64,000 nucleotides of DNA from Brackiella oedipodis DSM 13743 (GCF_000621025.1 NZ_JHZJ01000010.1:124001-188000), one strand, 5' to 3'; shown: positions 16,974 to 25,380, numbered from the stretch's first letter. Made by a program: numbers and translations. The notes: generated by a model from the sequence alone, not told the origin.

Positions 16974-17756
16974 ATGACCGCCAAAACAAAAGACCAAGAA
17001 ACGACCCAAACCAAAGAAACCAAAACAAGCAAAACGATTACAAAACCAAAAGCCGCCAAATCCAGCAGCAAAAGTACCAAAAAAACCGCTACCACTCGAG
17101 CAAAAAAAGCGGCTACCCCAAAAACCAACAAAGCTGGCAAAACGGCAAGTGCTAAGTCACGCTCAAAGGTCGAAGCTAAAGCAGTAGACGCAAAAGCAGC
17201 ACATAAAACAGAAGCTAAAACAGCTAAAACAGAACTTAACGCTCCAGCAAAGCCAAAAACCGAAAGCAAAACCAAAGCCAAGACGGAAACTAAAGCAGCA
17301 AGCACGAGTAAACCCAAAAAAAGCAAAGCAAGCAAAGCAAAAAGCAGCCATTTGCTCACAGAAAAACAGTTATTGGCTATGCCTGAAGATGACTATATGA
17401 ACGATGAGCAATTGGCATTTTTCAAGCAACGCTTAATCGACTTGGAGCAAGACATTCTGAAGAATGCCAATGCCACGACCGATAATTTGCGTGACACTAA
17501 ATACGCCCCCGATCCCGCTGACCGCGCTACCATTGAAGAAGAATATGCGTTAGAATTACGCACGCGTGATCGTGAGCGTAAATTACTCAAAAAAGTCCAA
17601 CAATCATTACATTTAATTGATTCCAAAGAATATGGTTGGTGCGAAGAAACAGGCGAACCGATTGGGATTCCTCGTTTATTAGCACGCCCAACGGCCACAC
17701 TGTCTTTGGAAGCGCAGGAACGCCGCGAAAAACGTCAAAAACAATTTGGTGACTAA
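16974..17756 (+). CDS. dksA: RNA polymerase-binding transcription factor DksA with Lys/Ala-rich N-terminal extension
   Basis: DksA binds the secondary channel of RNA polymerase and works with ppGpp. The conserved part spans about residues 123-260, including the coiled coil (DPADRATIEEEYALELRTRD) and the globular end. Only one of four zinc-finger cysteines is present: C223, then T226, S244 and A247. This zinc-free form (CEETGEPIGIPRLLARPTATL) is normal in many alpha- and betaproteobacteria. About 120 residues rich in Lys, Ala and Thr precede it, likely disordered and basic. A strong AGGAGG lies upstream. It is probably co-transcribed with the GTPase. Confidence 0.93.
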   Translation: MTAKTKDQETTQTKETKTSKTITKPKAAKSSSKSTKKTATTRAKKAATPKTNKAGKTASAKSRSKVEAKAVDAKAAHKTEAKTAKTELNAPAKPKTESKTKAKTETKAASTSKPKKSKASKAKSSHLLTEKQLLAMPEDDYMNDEQLAFFKQRLIDLEQDILKNANATTDNLRDTKYAPDPADRATIEEEYALELRTRDRERKLLKKVQQSLHLIDSKEYGWCEETGEPIGIPRLLARPTATLSLEAQERREKRQKQFGD

Positions 17757-17839
17757 GGCGTTTTAATAATTACCTCTATTTCGTACAAATACCCATGTTT
17801 TGTATTTGTTCGTCAATGTTCTTTCCCTATATGGGTTAA

Positions 17840-17869
17840 CCTCATTGCATGCAATGAGGTTTTTTTTTG
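17840..17869 (+). terminator. Intrinsic terminator after dksA
   Basis: The self-complementary run aacctcattgca / tgcaatgaggtt (17840-17863) is followed by a T-tract. It ends the zur-GTPase-dksA transcript directly before the hslVU promoter. Confidence 0.88.
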
Positions 17870-17897
17870 CTTGAAAATCCATACAGCGCCCCCACAT
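17870..17897 (+). promoter_or_regulatory. Sigma32-type heat-shock promoter for hslVU
   Basis: CTTGAAA (17870-17876) and CCCCCACAT (17889-17897), 12 bp apart, match the RpoH consensus CTTGAAA / CCCCATNT. The element lies 33 bp upstream of the hslV start, directly after the dksA terminator, which fits a heat-induced protease operon. Confidence 0.75.
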
Positions 17898-17930
17898 ACA
17901 CCTAACATTCAGCAAACAAACAAAAGCAAT

Positions 17931-18464
17931 ATGGAACAATTTCACGCTACGACTATTATCTGTGCCCGTAAGGGCGAAAAAGTGGCCATCGCTGGTGATG
18001 GCCAAGTCACCTTGGGTAATATTGTCTTTAAAGGCACGGCCAAAAAGGTCCGTAAGCTCTATCACAACAAGGTATTAGCGGGCTTTGCTGGGGCAACCGC
18101 AGACGCTTTTACCTTGATTGAACGCTTTGAAGCTAAGCTCGAGAAGCACCAAGGTCACTTAATGCGTGCGGCTGTTGAGCTGACACGCGACTGGCGGACC
18201 GATAGGGTCTTACGTCGCCTCGAAGCCATGATGATTGTGGCCGATAAGGAGCATACGCTTATTCTTACCGGTAACGGCGATGTACTCGAACCTGAGCATG
18301 GCTTAGCCGCTATCGGTTCGGGCGGCGCTTATGCGCAATCCGCCGCCCTCGCGCTACTACAAAATACTGACAAAGAACCAGAGGAAATTGTCAAAAAAGC
18401 CTTAGAAATAGCGGGTGATTTGTGTATTTATACCAACCAAAATCACACTGTAGAAACTCTATAA
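17931..18464 (+). CDS. hslV: ATP-dependent protease subunit HslV
   Basis: The peptidase subunit of the HslVU (ClpQY) protease, an N-terminal threonine hydrolase forming a double hexamer. The ATG at 17931 gives [15 protein letters not shown]; processing before the TT pair would expose the catalytic threonine. The GDGQVTLGN motif and the 177-residue length are standard. A longer reading frame starts at a TTG inside the promoter and is not used. hslU follows 12 bp downstream. Confidence 0.96.
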   Translation: MEQFHATTIICARKGEKVAIAGDGQVTLGNIVFKGTAKKVRKLYHNKVLAGFAGATADAFTLIERFEAKLEKHQGHLMRAAVELTRDWRTDRVLRRLEAMMIVADKEHTLILTGNGDVLEPEHGLAAIGSGGAYAQSAALALLQNTDKEPEEIVKKALEIAGDLCIYTNQNHTVETL

Positions 18465-18476
18465 GCAGGAAACTTT

Positions 18477-19808
18477 ATGAATTCTAGTGTCATGACACCA
18501 CAAGAAATTGTCTCAGAATTAGACAAAAACATTGTTGGCCAAAATAAAGCCAAGAAATCTGTGGCCGTCGCTCTTCGTAATCGTTGGCGCCGTCAGCAAG
18601 TGCCAGAGCCTCTCCGCCACGAGATCCAACCTAAAAATATTCTTATGATTGGCCCTACTGGCGTCGGCAAAACAGAAATTGCCCGCCGCCTAGCCAAGCT
18701 TGCCAATGCCCCCTTTATCAAGGTTGAAGCCACTAAATTTACAGAAGTCGGTTATGTCGGTCGTGATGTCGACACCATCATTCGGGATTTAGTAGAGATT
18801 TCAGTCAAACAAACACGTGAACGCGAGATGAAACGCGTGCGTACGCAGGCCGAAGATGCCGCAGAGGATCGTATCCTAGATGCCTTATTACCGCCCGCTC
18901 GCGATGCCAATAACGAGCCGATCCGCTCCGATAACGCAACGCGCCAAACTTTCCGCAAGCGTTTGCGAGAGGGCAAGCTCGATGACACTGAAATCGAAAT
19001 CGAATTGCAACAGCAATTGCCACAAATGGATATTATGGGCCCTCCAGGCATGGAGGACATGACGGAGCAATTGCGCAGTATGTTTGCCAATATAGGCAAA
19101 GAAAAAACCAAGAGCAAAAAAATCACCGTCGCCAATGCCTTTAAACGTTTAATCGACGAAGAAGCAGCCAAACGCATTAACGAAGAAGAAAGTCGTGAAA
19201 AAGGCATCAAGAATGCGGAACAAAACGGTATTGTTTTCTTGGATGAGATCGACAAAATCGCGGTACGCCAAGGTGAAGGCAGTGCCGATGTATCACGCCA
19301 AGGGGTGCAGCGTGATCTCTTGCCGTTGGTTGAAGGCACTACGGTCAATACAAAATACGGCATGATCAAAACCGATCATATCCTGTTCGTGGCCTCTGGC
19401 GCGTTCCACTTATCACGACCTTCTGACTTAATTCCTGAGTTGCAAGGCCGTTTTCCGATTCGGGTCGAATTAGATTCACTGTCTACCGAAGATTTTGTGC
19501 GCATTCTGTCTGAAACAGATGCCTCTTTGACTAAGCAGTACACAGCGCTCTTAGCGACCGAAGGCATTACCCTCGAATTTACCGAGGATGGCATTAAACG
19601 CATCGCTGAAATTGCCTTTAATGTCAATGAGCAAACCGAAAACATCGGTGCTCGCCGGCTCTATACCGTCATGGAGCGATTGCTTGAGGACTTATCCTTT
19701 AATGCAACGGCTAGCCAAGAGACAACGGTCACAATTGATACGGCTTATGTCAACGATAAGCTTGATGAGACGGCATCTAGCCAAGATCTGGCGCGCTACG
19801 TTTTATAA
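18477..19808 (+). CDS. hslU: ATP-dependent protease ATPase subunit HslU
   Basis: The AAA+ unfoldase of HslVU, 443 residues, normal length. The N-terminus ([15 protein letters not shown]) is typical. Walker A is GPTGVGKT and Walker B is [11 protein letters not shown]. The pore loop is GYVGRDV, an intermediate I-domain lies between Walker A and B, and the C-terminal tail LARYVL docks into HslV. A GCAGGAAAC ribosome-binding site precedes the ATG. A strong bidirectional hairpin ends the operon. Confidence 0.97.
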   Translation: MNSSVMTPQEIVSELDKNIVGQNKAKKSVAVALRNRWRRQQVPEPLRHEIQPKNILMIGPTGVGKTEIARRLAKLANAPFIKVEATKFTEVGYVGRDVDTIIRDLVEISVKQTREREMKRVRTQAEDAAEDRILDALLPPARDANNEPIRSDNATRQTFRKRLREGKLDDTEIEIELQQQLPQMDIMGPPGMEDMTEQLRSMFANIGKEKTKSKKITVANAFKRLIDEEAAKRINEEESREKGIKNAEQNGIVFLDEIDKIAVRQGEGSADVSRQGVQRDLLPLVEGTTVNTKYGMIKTDHILFVASGAFHLSRPSDLIPELQGRFPIRVELDSLSTEDFVRILSETDASLTKQYTALLATEGITLEFTEDGIKRIAEIAFNVNEQTENIGARRLYTVMERLLEDLSFNATASQETTVTIDTAYVNDKLDETASSQDLARYVL

Positions 19809-19833
19809 ATTTATACAACGATCCTATCCCACA

Positions 19834-19863
19834 AAAAAAACCAAGCTTTCGCTTGGTTTTTTT
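19834..19863. terminator. Bidirectional terminator between hslU and the GyrI-like gene
   Basis: Stem ccaagc / gcttgg (19841-19846, 19851-19856) with loop tttc is flanked by an A-run on the left and a T-run on the right. It can end both the rightward hslVU and the leftward cusF-like transcripts. Confidence 0.88.
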
Positions 19864-19864
19864 G

Positions 19865-20347
19865 TTAGGTCTCTACACCTATATAAAGACGCACCGTCAT
19901 ATTGTCATGATGGTAGTTGAGATATTCCTCAAAATCAGTAGCAAACAAGCGTTTATGTTGACAATCGGCACTATTGAAATACTCCCACACATCAATCCAT
20001 AATTTCATGGCTGTTTCAGTGACACGGCCGCTACGTTCAAACACTAAATAAGTGCCTGCTTGGACTTGCACATGAGCCATTTTGGCATCTTCTAGATCAA
20101 GCTCATGCGCATCGATGACCTCTTTAGCACCGGCTGTAAACAGGTAGGGACTATTTTCTTCTTGACCTTGGGCTTGTGTAACCCCATAAAAGTTCTTCTG
20201 ATTGGGATCCAAAAAAAGCTCTTGGTCAACAGCAAACCAGACGAGAGGTAATTTAGCCGTTTGGATATGCCCTTCTGCTTGGGGGGTGGTCTGTACTTGA
20301 ATACCGTGGACGGTAAAGGCTTCGATATGTTGTACTGCAAACGTCAT
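19865..20347 (-). CDS. GyrI-like / AraC-type effector-binding domain protein
   Basis: A stand-alone 160-residue protein that resembles the GyrI-like (SbmC, AraC effector-binding) small-molecule-binding fold. Typical features are the N-terminal strand VQHIEAFTVHGIQVQT, the central HVQVQAGTYLVFERSGRV and the end VRLYIGV. There is no DNA-binding domain. Members act as gyrase inhibitors, hydrolases or ligand sinks; none can be chosen here. The start overlaps the stop of the preceding CusF-like gene (ATGA), so the two are translationally coupled, an unusual pairing. Confidence 0.75.
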   Translation of the reverse strand: MTFAVQHIEAFTVHGIQVQTTPQAEGHIQTAKLPLVWFAVDQELFLDPNQKNFYGVTQAQGQEENSPYLFTAGAKEVIDAHELDLEDAKMAHVQVQAGTYLVFERSGRVTETAMKLWIDVWEYFNSADCQHKRLFATDFEEYLNYHHDNMTVRLYIGVET

Positions 20348-20625
20348 TTTTTGATCTCTGTGATACGGTACTCATTACCTTCATGTTTGACCGTAAAACG
20401 CACGGTATCGCCAGCTTTAATGCCTTGTAATTTGCTGCCATCCACTTGATACACGAGGGTCATGGCCGGTAAGTTAAGATCAGCGATGGCATCGGCTTTG
20501 ATGGCGACAGTGCCGGCTTTGGGATCAAGCCGTCTGACCTCGCCTTTGGCGCTGGCTTCTTGTGCATTGGCCAACAGTGGTACTAATCCCAGTAATAAAG
20601 ACGCAGAAAGTAGTAGTTTTTTCAT
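20344..20625 (-). CDS. CusF-like periplasmic copper-binding-fold protein
   Basis: A 93-residue secreted protein with signal peptide MKKLLLSASLLLGLVPLLANA and a CusF/CopK-like small beta-barrel. The start at 20625 is chosen because GAGGAGA precedes it. In CusF the Cu(I)/Ag(I) site uses His, Trp and two Met. The equivalent positions here read A44, L52, M55 and L57 (LPAMTLVY), so only one ligand remains. Copper binding in the CusF manner is therefore doubtful. It may bind another ligand or act with the coupled GyrI-like protein. No cus efflux genes are nearby. Confidence 0.8.
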   Translation of the reverse strand: MKKLLLSASLLLGLVPLLANAQEASAKGEVRRLDPKAGTVAIKADAIADLNLPAMTLVYQVDGSKLQGIKAGDTVRFTVKHEGNEYRITEIKK

Positions 20626-20788
20626 GAGCGTTCTCCTCTGCAATTTAAGGTTATTCTTTAATTTTACTGAAAATTCGCCCCCCACAGCAATAATCTTAAG
20701 GCGCTAGTGCCATTGGTCTAAAAGGCCGAGCCCAAGCATCAGCACATTACTGTACAATAGGGCTTCACCTATTTTTAGACGGTACAGC

Positions 20789-21583
20789 ATGATTCTCACC
20801 CACCCTCAATTTGATCCTATCGCCTTTAGTATTGGCCCTTTATCCGTGCATTGGTATGGCCTAATGTATTTATTAGGTTTCGCGGTAGCATGGGCATTGG
20901 CCTCTTTTCATATCAAAAAAGGACTCTCGCCGATTTCGACTAAGCAAATGGAAGATACGATTTTTTATGTGGTCTTAGGGGTGGTCTTAGGCGGCCGTTT
21001 AGGGTATGTGCTCTTCTATCAGCCGAGTTATTACTTTAGCCATCCTAGTCATATTTTTGCCATTTGGGATGGCGGCATGTCTTTTCATGGCGGTTTGCTT
21101 GGGGTGCTCACCGTGATCTTGTTGCAAGCGTGGCGTTATGGATTAACTTTTTTTCAGTTAGCGGATTTTGTGGCTCCCTTAGTGCCACCCGCCTTGGCAT
21201 TTGGTCGTTGGGGTAATTTTATTAATGGGGAACTCTGGGGACGGCCTACCAATGGTCAATGGGGCATGATTTTCCCTAGTGCAGGTGATTCACTACCGCG
21301 CCATCCCTCACAATTGTATGAGCTCACCCTAGAAGGTGTGGTCTTATTTTTGATTCTTTGGTGCTTTTCTTCTAAACCACGTCCTACTGGGCAGATCAGT
21401 GCGTTATTTTTAATCTTTTATGGTTTATTTAGGTTCTTAGTGGAATATACCCGCGAGCCCGATCGTTATTTAGGCACCCTCGCCCTTGGTCTTAGTATGG
21501 GCCAATGGTTATCGGTGCCTATGATCGTATTTGGTATTCTGTTATTTGTAATTAGTGCAAGAAAACAGACCCCTGCACGGTAA
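20789..21583 (+). CDS. lgt: Prolipoprotein diacylglyceryl transferase
   Basis: The inner-membrane enzyme that attaches diacylglycerol from phosphatidylglycerol to the lipobox cysteine of prolipoproteins. It has 264 residues and about seven membrane spans. The Lgt signature [17 protein letters not shown] contains the essential Arg, and [10 protein letters not shown] contains the catalytic-region His. A YxxxRxPDxYLG-like segment is near the C-terminus ([11 protein letters not shown]). Its 3' end overlaps the convergent SIMPL gene by 32 bp. Substrates in this window include the outer-membrane efflux lipoprotein. Confidence 0.96.
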   Translation: MILTHPQFDPIAFSIGPLSVHWYGLMYLLGFAVAWALASFHIKKGLSPISTKQMEDTIFYVVLGVVLGGRLGYVLFYQPSYYFSHPSHIFAIWDGGMSFHGGLLGVLTVILLQAWRYGLTFFQLADFVAPLVPPALAFGRWGNFINGELWGRPTNGQWGMIFPSAGDSLPRHPSQLYELTLEGVVLFLILWCFSSKPRPTGQISALFLIFYGLFRFLVEYTREPDRYLGTLALGLSMGQWLSVPMIVFGILLFVISARKQTPAR

Positions 21584-22277
21584 CCTTAATGGTTTGTTTA
21601 CCACTTTGTAGTGGGACTTGTGCATCTTCAGCCGCAACTGCTCGCATGGCCATCATCCGTGGGGCATGTTCGGCAGTGATTTGACTGTCTTGCAAGGATA
21701 CATTGCCGATCTCGTAACCAGCATAACCAAACGATTTAGCGCTGGCTTGTGCCTTGTCTTTAAAATTAGCAATGGCCTGATCCCGTAATTCATTTTCGGT
21801 TTGTTCACGAAGCTGATCTGAGACACTGAAGCTAATATTATCAAGTGTCATAGCATCGGCGACTTTGTTCACAAAGGCAGAGGCTTTTTGCAGGTCAGCA
21901 CCTCGCACATACATTTGCGCCGTCGCATGCCAGACCGGAGCCGACCTTTTATGATCGTCATCTTGGGCCTCCATCCACATCTGGTAATTACCTGTACTGA
22001 TCTGTAGATCACTCTCTTCCTTGCCCTTTTGCGCGACGGTTTGCATGGCTTTATTCATTTTTTGGGCTAGCTCTTTTTGGTCGGTACCACGCCATTCCTT
22101 ATTCAGGGTCAATGTTACCCGATCTTGTTTGACCTCTTTGCTTGCCGCTGCCGCAATCGTCAACTGCGCTGCTTGCTGATTCTTAACCGCGGTCGATTCT
22201 GCGGCTAGGGCTGAAGGCGGCAACACTAGGATTGCACCAAGAATTGAGAGAGAGGAAATGAGAGAACGAAGTTTCAT
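21552..22277 (-). CDS. SIMPL domain (DUF541) periplasmic protein
   Basis: A 241-residue protein with a signal peptide ([20 protein letters not shown], cleaved after SALA) and one SIMPL domain. The domain begins [21 protein letters not shown], contains [13 protein letters not shown], and ends [16 protein letters not shown]/Oxidative-stress-defence proteins such as YggE are periplasmic or outer-membrane associated and of unclear activity. It is downstream of the 6S RNA gene and its terminator, and it convergently overlaps lgt. Identification is by family; function is open. Confidence 0.85.
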   Translation of the reverse strand: MKLRSLISSLSILGAILVLPPSALAAESTAVKNQQAAQLTIAAAASKEVKQDRVTLTLNKEWRGTDQKELAQKMNKAMQTVAQKGKEESDLQISTGNYQMWMEAQDDDHKRSAPVWHATAQMYVRGADLQKASAFVNKVADAMTLDNISFSVSDQLREQTENELRDQAIANFKDKAQASAKSFGYAGYEIGNVSLQDSQITAEHAPRMMAMRAVAAEDAQVPLQSGKQTIKVTVQGSVFLH

Positions 22278-22315
22278 GGTGAATACCTCTTATGAGAGTG
22301 ATCTGAGGATCATAA

Positions 22316-22344
22316 TAGAAAAGGCAAACGAATGATTCGTTTGC
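22316..22344 (-). terminator. Intrinsic terminator after 6S RNA
   Basis: On the minus strand, ggcaaacga / tcgtttgcc forms a nine-base-pair stem followed by TTTTCTATT. It lies just beyond the 3' end of the predicted 6S RNA. Confidence 0.85.
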
Positions 22345-22351
22345 CCCTGTG

Positions 22352-22530
22352 AAAAATCCCGCGGGTACCGTCAAGACCGGCATCTCGAACCCAGTAAGTT
22401 CAAGTGGCGATCACACAAATAGTTTCGGGTTCATCTGACAAAGAGACGATCGCTCCCACTATTTGATTAGACTGCCTGTGCCGTAAGCATCGGTAAGAGA
22501 ATCTAGGTCAAGTCACGAATACCGCAGGAA
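22352..22530 (-). ncRNA. ssrS: 6S RNA
   Basis: A roughly 179-nt region directly downstream of zapA, the conserved position of ssrS in proteobacteria. On the minus strand the 5' end cctgcggta can pair with tacccgcggg at the 3' end as the terminal closing stem. Long interrupted complementary arms flank a central region, as in 6S RNA, which mimics an open promoter and sequesters sigma70 RNA polymerase. A terminator follows at once. The usual 3' neighbour ygfA is absent. Exact ends were estimated from the closing stem. Confidence 0.83.
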
Positions 22531-22592
22531 TAAGCCTTTAAATTCTTAGGACTATTTTACTATTTTTGGTCGTTATTTTCAAAAAAGCCTGC

Positions 22593-22895
22593 TTATTTGA
22601 GACGGTCAATAGCAGAGTCTAATAGGTTATTAATATTGGTCATTTTGGCTTTCACTTCACCGAAGGCTAAGCCTTGGAAAGGCCCATCTGGTGACTGTAC
22701 CGATTGCAATTCTTTGGAAAGCTGAATAGCGGCCATTAAAGCGACGCGATCCACGGTCATCTTAGGGGCGCTATTCTGAATTCTAGACATCAAACGATCA
22801 ACCTCAGTGACGGCTTTAAGCAGTTTTTCTTTTTCGTCTGGATCACAACTTAGGGTTAATTCTTTGCCTAATACGGTGACATTAAAGCGTTCCAT
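22593..22895 (-). CDS. zapA: Cell division protein ZapA
   Basis: A 100-residue FtsZ-ring-associated protein that cross-links FtsZ filaments. It starts MERFNVTVLGKELTLSCDPD, the typical ZapA beta-hairpin, followed by a helical dimerisation tail. The start overlaps the stop of the upstream coiled-coil gene (TAATG), so the pair is translationally coupled. The 6S RNA gene lies directly downstream, the common zapA-ssrS order. Confidence 0.93.
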   Translation of the reverse strand: MERFNVTVLGKELTLSCDPDEKEKLLKAVTEVDRLMSRIQNSAPKMTVDRVALMAAIQLSKELQSVQSPDGPFQGLAFGEVKAKMTNINNLLDSAIDRLK

Positions 22896-23305
22896 TAAGC
22901 TTCCCCTTGTGGTTGGCCGGGTAGATTAGAGAGCACATGGGCGACCTTTTTGCGCGCCTGAGCGAGGCCTTGACGATAATTCAAAGACTGCTCTTGTAGC
23001 TGCGCTAATTCTGTGCGAGCAGCGTGCAGAGCTTGTGTCAGTTCATTGATCTGCGCTTGCAGCGCTTGATTGCTCTTTTGCGCTTGTTCTGTGGCTGTCT
23101 GAATTTGTGCATTAACATCCTGCAAACGTGCTTCTGATTCTTGCAGCGCCTGCTTTTGTTGAGCTTCAGTCGCTTGTAGAGCAGTGACATGCTGCTGACT
23201 GAGTTGCAGTTCTTGTTTGAGCTGTTGGCGCTCCTGCTCATGTTGCTTAGACAGCTGAATAAGCACACCAACCCTGGCTTCTATCTGATCAAGTTCTTCT
23301 AACAT
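22895..23305 (-). CDS. Coiled-coil protein coupled to zapA (ZapB-like)
   Basis: A 136-residue protein, nearly all heptad-patterned and rich in Gln, Glu, Ala and Leu, with no signal peptide or membrane span. In many betaproteobacteria a small coiled-coil protein precedes zapA in the same way. Its likely role is in the divisome alongside ZapA, similar to ZapB of enteric bacteria, but sequence alone cannot prove homology because coiled coils look alike. The last 25 residues (YRQGLAQARKKVAHVLSNLP) are the least repetitive and may hold a specific contact. Confidence 0.75.
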   Translation of the reverse strand: MLEELDQIEARVGVLIQLSKQHEQERQQLKQELQLSQQHVTALQATEAQQKQALQESEARLQDVNAQIQTATEQAQKSNQALQAQINELTQALHAARTELAQLQEQSLNYRQGLAQARKKVAHVLSNLPGQPQGEA

Positions 23306-23449
23306 AGTCTGTCAACTGTAAAATATCGAAGGCACTTAGGAGCCTGTGTTGTTGTACACACAAAAGACTTTGCCGTGTGGTGCCATAGCTAAAGCTGTAT
23401 ATTAACACTTTTGTCTAATAGAATTGATTTTACAGTTTTTTTTACAAGC

Positions 23450-23486
23450 AAAAGCGCTGCCCTAAGGAGTAAGACAACGCTTTTTT
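23450..23486. terminator. Hairpin downstream of the 166-aa membrane protein gene
   Basis: Arms aaaagcgctgcc (23450-23461) and gacaacgctttt (23473-23484) pair over 12 positions with two G-U pairs. A short T-tract lies on either side. The most likely job is termination of the leftward gene ending at 23514. Confidence 0.65.
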
Positions 23487-23513
23487 ACTTGATATGGGTA
23501 CGAATTTAACGCT

Positions 23514-23993
23514 TTAAGAGCGCAAAGAAGATACGTGCTTTTTTTCAGCTCGCTTGATAAAGAATAAAGCAATCAAAACAATGACCAAACCAGTCAGAGC
23601 CATTAGGGCGACTAACCCTTCTGGAAAGGTAATTTGTTGTTGTACAGGCAGTTGCTCAATCGCCATTTGCGCTTGCGGCAAAATAAAAAAACGAGACATC
23701 AAAAAACACAAAACCACACTAAGGATTACCGTCAATAATGTTTGGTAGGCCTTATGATACATAGCACTATAAAAGATCGCGCTCAATAATGAGGGTATGC
23801 CATAGACTGTGGCAAATAATATGGCAATCGCCACGCCAAATACTAAAGGTTTGGTCACAAAACCTAAGCCAGCCACCTCATGTTGCACATCAAAGACATA
23901 TTCTATGCCAACACTCAAACCCAGTAATAAACCACTGATTAAGCCCCCTAAAATAAAGCTAATCCAGATTCTCCAAAAACTTAATCGCTGCAT
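23514..23993 (-). CDS. Conserved-type hypothetical inner-membrane protein
   Basis: I do not recognise this 159-residue protein. It has four hydrophobic segments, at about residues 8-28, 46-68, 80-100 and 124-145. It ends in a basic tail (KRAEKKHVSSLRS), so both termini are probably cytoplasmic. A good AGAGGAAAT site sets the start at the ATG at 23993. No catalytic or metal-binding motif is evident. It stands alone between the zapA unit and a cytochrome c gene, with terminators on both sides. It might be a small integral scaffold or stress protein, but nothing supports a function. Confidence 0.65.
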   Translation of the reverse strand: MQRLSFWRIWISFILGGLISGLLLGLSVGIEYVFDVQHEVAGLGFVTKPLVFGVAIAILFATVYGIPSLLSAIFYSAMYHKAYQTLLTVILSVVLCFLMSRFFILPQAQMAIEQLPVQQQITFPEGLVALMALTGLVIVLIALFFIKRAEKKHVSSLRS

Positions 23994-24021
23994 ATTTCCT
24001 CTTCTATTCGTAAAGCCTGAC

Positions 24022-24055
24022 CACAAATAAAAATATGGCGGGTCAACCCCGCCAT
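24022..24055 (-). terminator. Intrinsic terminator after the cytochrome c gene
   Basis: Stem atggcggg / cccgccat (24035-24042, 24048-24055). On the minus strand it is followed by ATTTTTATTTG. It terminates the c-type cytochrome gene. Confidence 0.85.
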
Positions 24056-24103
24056 CTCATGCCATCATAAATGCGCTCAGCTTTCTTGAAATGAGCACAG
24101 ATA

Positions 24104-24676
24104 TTATTGAGCGGGCTCAGGTGTAGCGGGGGCAGGTTCCTGACCTTCCGGTGCTGATACCGGTGCCTCTGGTGCAGAATCCTCGGCCTTGGCACCAGCA
24201 TCTTGTGCAGAGACTTCGGCAAAATGACCACCCGAATGGTTCACCATATAGACGACAGCACTTTTTACCTCGTCATCAGATAAGTTAGGATTACCACCTT
24301 TGGCAGGCATACCGTTAAAGCCTTTTAGGGCTTTTTCAAAAACGGCGGCTTCGCCCTCTTGAATACGCGGCGCCCATGCAGAGGCATCTTCGAACTTCGG
24401 TGCGCCCGCTAAACCGGCGCTATGACAGGTTGAACAGACTTGTTGATACACTTGCTCTGCGGTGAGTGGTACGTCTGATTTTGGTGCTTGTAATTCGACG
24501 CCTGTGTTGTATAAAGCGACTGGAGCAATACGTGTATCCACATCCAACTGATCTTCTTCGGACAACGGCATACTCCCATTAGCGTAAATAAGAAAAACGA
24601 CAACCACCAGCGGTACAATCGTAACTGAAGAAAACCAAGGAAATTTGGTACCAGGCTTATGAGGCTTATTTGACAT
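24104..24676 (-). CDS. Membrane-anchored c5-type cytochrome
   Basis: A 190-residue mono-haem cytochrome c exported to the periplasm. One N-terminal hydrophobic span (about 18-32) is probably an uncleaved anchor. The haem motif CSTCH is at 81-85, and M123 in FNGMPAKGG is the likely axial ligand, giving the class I / cytochrome c5 pattern. The last 40 residues are Ala/Pro/Glu-rich and look like a flexible linker. It probably shuttles electrons between the bc1 complex or other donors and a terminal oxidase. No oxidase genes are nearby. Confidence 0.9.
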   Translation of the reverse strand: MSNKPHKPGTKFPWFSSVTIVPLVVVVFLIYANGSMPLSEEDQLDVDTRIAPVALYNTGVELQAPKSDVPLTAEQVYQQVCSTCHSAGLAGAPKFEDASAWAPRIQEGEAAVFEKALKGFNGMPAKGGNPNLSDDEVKSAVVYMVNHSGGHFAEVSAQDAGAKAEDSAPEAPVSAPEGQEPAPATPEPAQ

Positions 24677-24929
24677 ATCAATACCCGATTAGACGATAGA
24701 ATAATCATTATTAGAAATACTAACTATTATAAGCTCAAGCACTGGCTTGATAGCGTAGGAATTTACGTGATTTACCCCGCTTTTTGCACTAAATCCTAAA
24801 TTAATCAAATGTCTTTTACTTATCAAACTACTTGATAAGGCCTCATACCTCTCTCTTTTCGAAAATACATCACTACCGTTATTGTTGTGAGACTCGCTTT
24901 TAAGTTAAAATATAAAGCTATTTTGCTGA

Positions 24930-25004
24930 GTCACCGTAGTTCAATGGATAGAATTAGAGTTTCCGAAGCTCTCGATACAGGTTCGATTCCTGTCGGTGAC
25001 GCCA
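24930..25004 (+). tRNA. tRNA-Arg (anticodon CCG)
   Basis: A 75-nt cloverleaf: acceptor stem GTCACCG / CGGTGAC, anticodon stem AGAGT / GCTCT around loop TTCCGAA (anticodon CCG, reading CGG), T-arm ACAGG-TTCGATT-CCTGT, and an encoded CCA end. It stands alone. tRNA 3' ends are common integration sites, but no integrase is seen downstream. Confidence 0.95.
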
Positions 25005-25380
25005 AACCCCATCTTCAAATATCTTTGATTGTCTTCAAATACCCTCAAAAACCAATAAAAACAATCACTACCTCATAGAAGCACTTTTTTAAGATCAATC
25101 ACCTGTTGTGGTCTTCAATGGTATTAAAAGTGAATTGCTAGTATTCTGAAATCAAAATGCCAGCACAAAAAATTAACCGATAGCAGCATGCGCTCAGGAG
25201 TCGGGTTATAGTGTTTATTATCACTCAGACACCCACACAGTCCTAAGTGAAATGCGCTCTCTTAGCGGATGGGTCGGATGGACGCTAATGGAATAGCTAC
25301 CCAATCGCCTAAAAAATGATGAGTTAGTATCTAAATATAGACGTCTCTTTGTCAGGCACTCAAGCGCAGGATGAGTGCAC
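25005..25380. other. Non-coding gap between tRNA-Arg and arsB
   Basis: 376 bp without a supportable gene. The first 75 bp are AT-rich with short repeated cttcaaat words. Near the end, gcactca / tgagtgc (about 25358-25379) can form a seven-base-pair hairpin without a T-run, possibly a weak arsB terminator. I see no integrase, repeat pair or decayed coding frame. Confidence 0.6.

Noticed and set aside
16955-17359. A long open frame antisense to the dksA N-terminal extension
   Set aside because: It is the mirror of a Lys/Ala/Thr-rich low-complexity run, which yields stop-poor antisense frames of Leu, Val, Phe and Ala; no ribosome-binding site or family resemblance.
18752-19369. A 205-codon antisense frame within hslU
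   Set aside because: The sense frame is unambiguous HslU over its full length, and the antisense product is Ser/Arg-rich with no recognisable domain.
22183-22383. A 66-codon frame across the SIMPL start and 6S RNA 3' end
   Set aside because: It crosses a terminator and a structured RNA, has no ribosome-binding site, and the region is better explained by ssrS and its terminator.
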